A program made the translations under genes and the position numbers. Below, one piece after another: positions 1 to 6,886 of a stretch of 7,987 nt of DNA. The notes beneath the pieces were generated by a model that was not told the DNA's origin, did not search any database, and saw only the letters and a list, made by a program, of their open reading frames with translations. Where the stretch lies: the NCBI GenBank assembly GCA_011391285.1, contig JAABQU010000005.1, forward strand, positions 1-7,987, given 5' to 3'. Source of the DNA: Thiobacillus sp. (lineage in GTDB: Bacteria > Pseudomonadota > Gammaproteobacteria > Burkholderiales > Thiobacillaceae). Numbering within the stretch: the stretch's first letter is position 1; every line of letters starts with the position of its first letter.

Positions 1-1275
1 CGGCAGTTGGGCCGGCTGCTGACCACGCAGCCGGCGGAGCGCTTTTATCAGAAGGGCCAGGCGGCGAACCGCAACCTCTGCTATCTGAAAATGCTGCAAC
101 TCACGCGGGACCGGGACCGTACGCTGTATTACCTGGTGGACAGCGACCAGTCCTTCCTGGTCAACCGGCAGACGGCCGCGGGCGAGGTGTTCGTCCCGGC
201 GCTCAACTACTTCCATACCATCGACCGCATTTTCCGCAGCACCGACATCCGCATGCTGACCGGCAAGCTGGTCGGCGATCCACCGGTGTCGCCGGCGGTG
301 ATGGCGGCGAATTTCCTCGACGACGTGGTGGCGTTCCTGCAACGCATCGCGGCCTGTGACCCGCACGCGGCGTGCAGCTTTCACCCGCAGGAGGCGCCGC
401 TGCCCGGCGACGCGGCGTATCACGACATGGCGAAGCTGTTCGGGCTCGATCCAGGTGAGCAGCATTTCGACTACCGCTGCCCGCTCGAAGGCGCACACGA
501 TCACACCGCCTGCCTCGCCGGCTTCGCCGGGCGCCTGCACGCCTTCTTCCTCGGCGAGCACCTGACGCGCAGGACCGTGTTCCGCTATACCGGCTCGTTC
601 ATGGACTTGGCGCCCGCGCGCACCATCTACCCCGGCAACACCATCGTCGACTTCGACGGCCTCAGGTACATCATCCCGTTCGGCCACCTGCGTCTGCGCA
701 TGTCCGGTCCCACCGCGGGGCGCCTGATCCAGGCCGAGATCGGAGACCGCTTTGCCTCGGCCAACCTGCCGATGCTGCACCGCCGCACCGCCGCGGACGA
801 CGTGCAGGACGAATTCCGCCCCGGCGTGGAGCATCGCGAGGACGCCGCCATCGACATCGCGGACGAATTCGAGCGCCAGTTCTTCGGCGATGTGATGCTG
901 TTTTCCGTGGTGGCATGGCTGAAGCACCACGAGCTTGCGCAGCTCGACGACGGCGTTCAGCTGAAAGAGGTGGTCCTGCAGGTGGAGGCCGACCTCCTGG
1001 AGATGTACGCGGCGAAGCATCAGGCGGTGATCGCGCGGCTGGCCGAACTCGAAGGCTGGCTTGCCGATGCACCGCCCGCCTGGCGCGGTTCCCCGGCCCT
1101 GCGGCAGCTGGCGCAGTTCCTGCGCAACATGCAAGCGAACTTCGGCGACGCGGCCCCCGCCTGGCAGCAGATCCAGTCGGCCGAGCACCGCGAGCAGCGC
1201 AGGCAGCAGATCGTCGATGCGCTGACCCACTACCGCGCCGAACGGGCGGCCTGGGACCGGCTGGTCACGCGGTAA
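1..1275 (+). CDS. Putative GT-A/GT2-like glycosyltransferase, 5' partial
   Basis: The reading frame is open from base 1 to the TAA at 1273-1275 (424 codons), so the true start lies upstream; the TTG at base 7 is only the first possible start codon in view. Near the visible N-terminus the pattern G19-Q-A-A-N-R-N25 is followed about 20 residues later by Y-L-V-D47-S-D49. This resembles the late part of a GT-A glycosyltransferase domain, where an Arg/Asn segment precedes the metal-binding DxD motif that coordinates the nucleotide-sugar diphosphate. The segment around residues 80-105 (LTGKLVGDPPVSPAVM) looks strongly constrained but I cannot name it. The C-terminal 130 residues are helix-rich with many Glu, Gln and Arg. 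I see no transmembrane segment or signal peptide in the visible part. The convergent sulfotransferase next to it fits a role in surface or extracellular glycan synthesis, which is inference. The family call rests on one motif and is moderate; the existence of the gene is secure. Confidence 0.6.
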   Translation, partial: RQLGRLLTTQPAERFYQKGQAANRNLCYLKMLQLTRDRDRTLYYLVDSDQSFLVNRQTAAGEVFVPALNYFHTIDRIFRSTDIRMLTGKLVGDPPVSPAVMAANFLDDVVAFLQRIAACDPHAACSFHPQEAPLPGDAAYHDMAKLFGLDPGEQHFDYRCPLEGAHDHTACLAGFAGRLHAFFLGEHLTRRTVFRYTGSFMDLAPARTIYPGNTIVDFDGLRYIIPFGHLRLRMSGPTAGRLIQAEIGDRFASANLPMLHRRTAADDVQDEFRPGVEHREDAAIDIADEFERQFFGDVMLFSVVAWLKHHELAQLDDGVQLKEVVLQVEADLLEMYAAKHQAVIARLAELEGWLADAPPAWRGSPALRQLAQFLRNMQANFGDAAPAWQQIQSAEHREQRRQQIVDALTHYRAERAAWDRLVTR

Positions 1276-2047
1276 GCGATTCTCTGGCGTGTTCGACGAG
1301 CTGCCGGCGGCAGTCCAGGTAAGCCGACTGTGCCTGCTGCAGGGATTTCACGTCGAGCACGATGCCGGAATAGGGGGTTTCCGCGCGGATGACGCGCCCG
1401 CTCGCGATGGCGGGCGAGGAATCCCCGGCGCCCGCGAGGCCGGTGCGCGCAAACGACTGGTAGTGTTCCGTCAGGGGTGAGCCCAGTTGCAGCCACGCAC
1501 CGAGCGCGGCCAGGGCGCGCGCGGTGTCGGTGCGGATCAGCGCCGCGTCGAAATAGTAGAACCGCCGGGGATACTGCTGGCCGAACGCGGCCAGCGCGTG
1601 CAGGCGCTCGATGTAGTAGGTCGCGGCACCGGTCGGGTCGGCATAAGGGTCGTAGCCCGGCTTGCGTGCGAACAGGCTGACGATGCTCTTCAGCGTGGGC
1701 TCGGGGGGCCGCAGGGCCATCAGCACGACCGTCCTGTCGGGGTCGAGTTGCTCCAGCGCCAGGGTGTAATCGTTGTGCAGCAGCTTGTCGAACAGATAGC
1801 GGCCGCCCGGCTTCGGACTGTGCTGCTCAGCGTAGTGTTGCGCTTGTCTCGCCAGATCTTCGACGGATGCATAGCTCTGGTGCATTTCGTAATACCCGTC
1901 GATCTCGGGGTGCGAGCCGAGCAGGTGCCCCACGAGGCTCGTGTAGGCGCGCATGTGGCTGAGGAGGAAGATCCGCGCGGGCGGCACGGGCACGGGCTGC
2001 AGGGTTGGCCTACCGGCGCGGCGCGTGATGACGCAGCAGCCGCTCAA
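1265..2047 (-). CDS. PAPS-dependent sulfotransferase family protein
   Basis: Up to 260 aa. Two hallmarks of the P-loop sulfotransferase superfamily are visible. The first is a 5'-phosphosulfate-binding-like segment at residues 26-49 (IFLLSHMRAYTSL then LLGSHPEI), with strand, basic/Ser/Thr loop, helix and the typical HP-x-I ending. The second is a 3'-phosphate-binding-like motif, R113-PPEPTLK-S121, which keeps the R-x7-S spacing of the classical RDPRDxxxS element. Such enzymes move sulfate from PAPS to a sugar or other hydroxyl. The 5' loop lacks the canonical Lys/Arg-Ser-Gly-Thr sequence, so it belongs to a divergent bacterial group. The start is uncertain. TTG at 2047 has a strong AAGGAGG at only 3 nt spacing but lies inside dciA (38-bp overlap). 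GTG at 1993 or 1987 would begin just before the P-loop strand, 16 or 22 nt after the dciA stop. It probably shares a transcript with dciA, and its 3' end overlaps the facing glycosyltransferase gene by 11 bp. Confidence 0.75.
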   Translation of the reverse strand: MSGCCVITRRAGRPTLQPVPVPPARIFLLSHMRAYTSLVGHLLGSHPEIDGYYEMHQSYASVEDLARQAQHYAEQHSPKPGGRYLFDKLLHNDYTLALEQLDPDRTVVLMALRPPEPTLKSIVSLFARKPGYDPYADPTGAATYYIERLHALAAFGQQYPRRFYYFDAALIRTDTARALAALGAWLQLGSPLTEHYQSFARTGLAGAGDSSPAIASGRVIRAETPYSGIVLDVKSLQQAQSAYLDCRRQLVEHARESLTA

Positions 2048-2444
2048 GCGCCTCCTTCAGCGGGCCGTCCTCGATGCCGGCGTTGAGATCCGCCAGCCCG
2101 TCCAGTGCGGCGGGCGGCAATCCGGTCTTTTCGACGGGGTGGGTGTAGCGTGCCAGCAGGTCGGGGTTGACGCTGATGCGTACACTGGTGACCATAACCC
2201 CCAGCTTGCCGAGGCTGGCCATCAACGCATCGGTCTGGTTGCGCAGGCGGCTGGCGCCGGCGCCGCTGTCGCAGGCGAGGCTCAGGACGGTGTTTTCCAG
2301 CTGCATGACGCGCACATGACCGGCCAGCGCGGCGGGCAGGGCGCGGTCGAGCGCGGCCTGGGTGCCGAGCAGGGCGCGGGCGCGCACGGCGAGGCCGTGT
2401 GGCAACTGGCTGGCGAGCAGATCCGCGAGGCTGGAGGCGCTCAT
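2010..2444 (-). CDS. dciA: DUF721 / DciA-like protein (putative replicative helicase loader)
   Basis: 144 aa, ATG at 2444, TAG at 2010-2012. The middle of the protein (about residues 40-95) carries the DUF721 pattern: a hydrophobic beta strand, an ENTVLSLACDSGAGASRLR segment in which a small loop precedes a helix containing LRNQ, then a second strand (VMVTSVRISV) that would close the KH-like fold. The C-terminal 45 residues are a helical tail ending in basic residues. DciA proteins load or stimulate the DnaB replicative helicase in bacteria lacking DnaC; that role comes from family knowledge and is not proved here. Placement beside secA in divergent orientation is typical of Beta- and Gammaproteobacteria, although the usual lpxC neighbour is missing and a sulfotransferase gene follows. 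No good Shine-Dalgarno precedes the ATG; instead a 6-bp inverted repeat ends three nucleotides before it, which could limit ribosome access. Confidence 0.8.
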   Translation of the reverse strand: MSASSLADLLASQLPHGLAVRARALLGTQAALDRALPAALAGHVRVMQLENTVLSLACDSGAGASRLRNQTDALMASLGKLGVMVTSVRISVNPDLLARYTHPVEKTGLPPAALDGLADLNAGIEDGPLKEALERLLRHHAPRR

Positions 2445-2533
2445 GCGCGTGACACAAGGACGTCACGGGAAGCCTGTGACGCTATGTTAAAATTCAACGA
2501 TTTACCGCGTCCTGCGGACATTTCGGATTCCTC
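2445..2533. promoter_or_regulatory. Divergent dciA-secA spacer with secA promoter candidate
   Basis: This 89-bp spacer must hold the start signals for both genes. On the + strand, TGTTAAAAT at 2485-2493 is a good extended -10 element (TGn followed by TAAAAT, five of six consensus bases). No -35 match lies at 16-18 bp spacing, which is tolerated by extended -10 promoters. Transcription would begin near 2500 and leave a leader of about 34 nt. secA has no clear Shine-Dalgarno ahead of its ATG at 2534. I see no convincing minus-strand promoter; TAACAT (complement of 2484-2489) is a weak candidate -10 for dciA. There is no secM-like leader gene here. Confidence 0.45.
2448..2481 (-). repeat. Three alternating GTGAC/GTCAC elements ahead of dciA
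   Basis: CGTGAC (2448-2453), CGTCACG (2461-2467) and GTGACG (2476-2481) form two overlapping inverted repeats of 6 bp each, with 8- and 9-nt loops. The middle element can pair with either neighbour but not both at once. Read on the minus strand, the proximal hairpin would end three nucleotides before the dciA start codon. The same DNA lies just upstream of the secA extended -10, so a protein operator is an alternative explanation. Confidence 0.4.
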
Positions 2534-5245
<2,712 letters not shown>

Positions 5246-5258
5246 GGAGTCAAGGATC
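5246..5258 (+). promoter_or_regulatory. Ribosome binding site between secA and the 75-aa gene
   Basis: GAGGAG overlaps the secA TGA, at 5244-5249, and AAGGA follows at 5252-5256, close to the ATG at 5259. Two purine-rich stretches in a 13-nt gap support translation of the small gene from the secA transcript, with reinitiation possible. Confidence 0.6.
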
Positions 5259-5486
5259 ATGCCCTACTATGTATTTCGAATCGGGATGTTCAAGGTGATG
5301 GAAAAGCAGGGCGAGTGGGCCACTTTCAAGGAAGCCAAGGCGCACACCAACGAACTGCGCAAGATGCTCGACCCCAAGACCGGCGACAAGATCAAGATGA
5401 TCTTCGCCGAGAATGAAATCGCCGCGCAGGACACATTGAGCGCCGAGCGCGAGCTGGATGCGAGCTTGTCCGGCGACGATTGGTAA
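5259..5486 (+). CDS. Small conserved-type hypothetical protein downstream of secA
   Basis: 75 aa, ATG at 5259 and TAA at 5484-5486. It begins MPYYVFRIGMFKVMEKQGEW, two short beta-like stretches. A segment rich in Lys, Ala and Glu follows (FKEAKAHTNELRKMLDP), probably a helix, then IKMIFAENEIAAQDTLS and an acidic end finishing GDDW. There is no signal peptide, membrane segment or cysteine, so it should be cytoplasmic. I recall similar 70-80 aa proteins opening with MPYY in Beta- and Gammaproteobacteria, all without assigned function; that is memory, not a search result. The good ribosome binding site and the 13-nt spacing from secA make co-transcription likely. Codon use is the same G/C-ending pattern as secA, with AAG preferred, which argues for a real gene. 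Any role in secretion would be speculation from position. Confidence 0.85.
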   Translation: MPYYVFRIGMFKVMEKQGEWATFKEAKAHTNELRKMLDPKTGDKIKMIFAENEIAAQDTLSAERELDASLSGDDW

Positions 5487-5624
5487 AAGCGTTTTTTCTG
5501 CGAAGTGCGCGAAGAAAAAGCTCATGATTCCAGATGGTTGGCCAGTGCCGTCTACTTGTACGTGTTCCTGCAACAGCAATTTGGCTTAAATTGATAACCT
5601 GGGTTTAACCCGCGTTTCTGACCG
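5487..5624. other. Spacer after the secA unit, with an imperfect dyad
   Basis: Non-coding gap of 138 bp. An imperfect inverted repeat spans 5488-5522: AGC, TTTTTCT and GCG on the left match CGC, AGAAAAA and GCT on the right, with a one-base and a two-base bulge and a loop of about five bases. No T run follows on the + strand, so it is a poor intrinsic terminator, although its position right after a stop codon suits a 3'-end structure. A second element, GGGTTTAACCC at 5601-5611, is a short perfect palindrome 13 bp before the next start and could be an operator or part of a promoter. No strong sigma-70 promoter is evident. Confidence 0.35.
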
Positions 5625-6071
5625 ATGGCCGAGTACAACGAAGACGCGTACAAGCTGGCCCGCAAGGCCTACATCGAACACAGCTGCCCGTTCGAGCGGG
5701 CCTTGCTGTCGCGCTGCGTCGGCTGCGAGCGTTCGCGCAAGATCAATCTGGCCGAACGTGAAGCGATTGCCTGCGGCGATCCTGCGGTGCGCGATCACTG
5801 CCTGACGTTTTATCGGGCGCTGCACGAGAACGCGCAGTTTGCCCTGAAGATCACGCCCGATACGCCGTGGCCGTTCGGCAAGGAAATCCGGGCCCAGTGT
5901 GGCGGCGTGCGCGGCTTGGGGACGGCACTCGGCGGTGCGGGAGATGAATCCACCGATGTGGCCGCTTCCGTCCTCCAGGGACAGGAACGCTTTGGTGACT
6001 TCGACGCATTCCCCTATTCCGAGATTATGCGTGCCGTGGTGCATTACGAGCCACGCAAGCGCCGTACTTAA
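5625..6071 (+). CDS. Cysteine-rich conserved-type hypothetical protein
   Basis: 148 aa, ATG at 5625; an in-frame TGA at 5619-5621 blocks any upstream start. Six cysteines sit at 21, 31, 34, 50, 59 and 92, giving C-x9-C-x2-C-x15-C-x8-C-x32-C. The first five lie in a helical, charged region (CPFERALLSRCVGC, then ERSRKINLAERE), and the sixth is in the small motif QCGG at 91-94. There is no signal peptide or membrane segment, so it is probably cytoplasmic, where such cysteines more likely bind zinc or an iron-sulfur cluster than form disulfides. The C-terminal third contains FPYSEIMRAVVHYEPRKRR and ends basic. I recall similar betaproteobacterial proteins of about 150 aa with the CPF-x-x-ALL and QCGG motifs but no assigned function. 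No Shine-Dalgarno is obvious. It is separated by 138 bp from the secA unit and by 85 bp from the metal cassette, so it is probably transcribed alone. Confidence 0.8.
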   Translation: MAEYNEDAYKLARKAYIEHSCPFERALLSRCVGCERSRKINLAEREAIACGDPAVRDHCLTFYRALHENAQFALKITPDTPWPFGKEIRAQCGGVRGLGTALGGAGDESTDVAASVLQGQERFGDFDAFPYSEIMRAVVHYEPRKRRT

Positions 6072-6121
6072 CGCGGATTCCTGCACAGGCCGGGGAACCT
6101 CGATCACCCCGTTGCTGTCAT

Positions 6122-6150
6122 TTGGGCACGCCCTGATTTTTGATTACACT
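6122..6150 (+). promoter_or_regulatory. Weak promoter candidate for the metal cassette
   Basis: TTGGGC at 6122-6127 and TACACT at 6145-6150 are separated by 17 bp. TACACT matches four of six -10 bases, is preceded by TGAT, and TTGGGC keeps only the TTG of the -35 box. Transcription would start near 6157, at or next to the proposed GTG start codon, implying a leaderless or nearly leaderless message. GGGC-AC-GCCC at 6124-6133 is a small dyad overlapping the -35 box and could be part of an operator. A weak -35 is common at metal-inducible promoters. Confidence 0.3.
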
Positions 6151-6156
6151 GCCTGC

Positions 6157-6507
6157 GTGCGCGCCCATATCCATCGATTCCTGCTGATGCTGCTGATGCT
6201 GGCCCTGCCATTGCAGGCGTTTGCGGCGGCTTCCATGCTGGACTGCATGCTTGTGCCGCCGGCTTTGGCGGAGACTGACGGGATGATGCCGGGGTGCCAC
6301 GAACCGGAACAACCGGATGCCCCACCTGCCCGGCACGACTGCAAGCACTGCGCTGCCTGTGCACTGGGATCGGCACTGCCGATCCCGGCTACCGACAGTC
6401 CTGCGATCATCTCCCTTCGCTGCGGTTTCACACCCTCCCTCGCAACCGCATTCAGTGGTTTCATCCCCGACGGTCCCGAGCGACCGCCTCGACCCGCGCT
6501 CGCCTGA
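6157..6507 (+). CDS. CzcI-like exported Cys/His-rich metal-resistance protein
   Basis: 116 aa if started at GTG 6157. That choice gives a clean Sec signal peptide: basic n-region (MRAHIHR), hydrophobic core FLLMLLMLALPLQ, and cleavage near AFAAA at 22-25. The frame stays open upstream to 5899, but that region overlaps the previous gene in another frame and reads as non-coding. The mature part has Cys30, Cys47-His48, and the cluster H60-D-C62-K-H64-C65-A-A-C68, a likely metal-binding site, plus Cys89. The end, IPDGPERPPRPALA, matches my memory of the C-terminus of CzcI and related proteins encoded in front of czcCBA-type heavy-metal efflux operons, whose C-termini contain IPDGPERP. CzcI is thought to be a periplasmic regulator or metal-binding accessory. 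No Shine-Dalgarno precedes the GTG. It is followed after 75 bp by another exported protein and then an outer-membrane factor, which fits efflux. Confidence 0.75.
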   Translation: MRAHIHRFLLMLLMLALPLQAFAAASMLDCMLVPPALAETDGMMPGCHEPEQPDAPPARHDCKHCAACALGSALPIPATDSPAIISLRCGFTPSLATAFSGFIPDGPERPPRPALA

Positions 6508-6511
6508 GTTC

Positions 6512-6530
6512 CGCGCCGGCTGACGGCGCG
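6512..6530 (+). repeat. GC-rich hairpin 1 in the metal cassette spacer
   Basis: A perfect 7-bp stem, CGCGCCG (6512-6518) with CGGCGCG (6524-6530), closes a 5-nt GCTGA loop. It begins four nucleotides after the stop codon of the CzcI-like gene. No T run follows, so it is not a standard terminator. It could protect the 3' end of the first cistron, attenuate transcription or simply be chance in GC-rich DNA. Confidence 0.4.
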
Positions 6531-6546
6531 CCAAGCCGATTCAGAG

Positions 6547-6564
6547 TGCGGCGGTCTCGCCGCA
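6547..6564 (+). repeat. GC-rich hairpin 2 ahead of the 97-aa gene
   Basis: A perfect 7-bp stem, TGCGGCG (6547-6553) with CGCCGCA (6558-6564), closes a GTCT tetraloop. It ends eight nucleotides before the Shine-Dalgarno GAGG (6573-6576). The last four bases of its 3' arm, CGCA, could instead pair with TGCG at 6570-6573, which touches the Shine-Dalgarno. A start-site switch is therefore structurally possible. Confidence 0.4.
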
Positions 6565-6582
6565 TGATTTGCGAGGTTCATC

Positions 6583-6876
6583 ATGTTGAAGGGTTTTTTT
6601 TGTTGTGCGGCGCCGCAGGCGCGCGCACGATTATTCGGGCTGGCGGCTGCCGCCTGGATGGCCTGGGTGCCGGCACACGCAGCCGAAGTCGCCCCCGCCG
6701 AACCGGCCGTTGCTGCCTCGTTCGAGCAGTATCGAGGCTGGCGGGACGAGCCGCTGCAGGACTGGCGCCAGGCCAACGAGCGGGTCGGCGAGATCGGCGG
6801 CTGGCGCAGCTATCTGCGTGAAGCGCAGCAGGGCAGCGAGGCTTCGGACAGCGGACACGCGCACCATGGACATTGA
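6583..6876 (+). CDS. Exported small protein of the metal cassette, His-rich tail
   Basis: 97 aa, ATG at 6583 with Shine-Dalgarno GAGG at 6573-6576 (6 nt spacing). The N-terminus is a signal peptide with a long, slightly unusual n-region (MLKGFFCCAAPQARAR), a core LFGLAAAAWMAWV and probable cleavage after AHA33. The mature protein of about 64 aa has an Ala/Pro linker, a Trp/Arg core at residues 50-82 (YRGWRDEPLQDWR, then VGEIGGWRSYLREAQ) and a tail H92-A-H-H-G-H97 suited to metal binding. I recall similar small proteins with a DEPL-x-DWR and GGWR signature directly upstream of TolC-family genes in betaproteobacterial copper or heavy-metal clusters, without experimental function. The next gene starts 10 nt downstream, so coupling is likely. 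A run of eight T at 6594-6601 in codons 4-7 is a possible slippage site. A periplasmic metal chaperone role is inference. Confidence 0.8.
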   Translation: MLKGFFCCAAPQARARLFGLAAAAWMAWVPAHAAEVAPAEPAVAASFEQYRGWRDEPLQDWRQANERVGEIGGWRSYLREAQQGSEASDSGHAHHGH

Positions 6877-6886
6877 GGCGATCTCC

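Noticed and set aside
1487..2086. Open frame of 199 codons on the + strand opposite the sulfotransferase
   Set aside because: Mirror of the real minus-strand gene, which carries both PAPS-binding-like motifs; the + frame has no recognisable domain.
2445..2533. SecM-type arrest leader regulating secA
   Set aside because: The 89-bp spacer is too short and has no + strand open frame with a secretion-arrest sequence; the upstream gene is divergent.
5488..5522. Intrinsic terminator after the 75-aa gene
   Set aside because: The stem is bulged and A/T-rich and no T run follows on the + strand, so I list it only as a dyad.
5899..6156. N-terminal extension of the CzcI-like frame back to ATG 5899
   Set aside because: It overlaps the 148-aa gene in another frame and would bury the signal peptide 86 residues inside the protein.
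6144..6776. Minus-strand open frame of 210 codons across the CzcI-like gene and spacer
   Set aside because: Low-complexity Ala/Ser/Gly/Arg sequence without motifs, opposite two genes with clear signal peptides.
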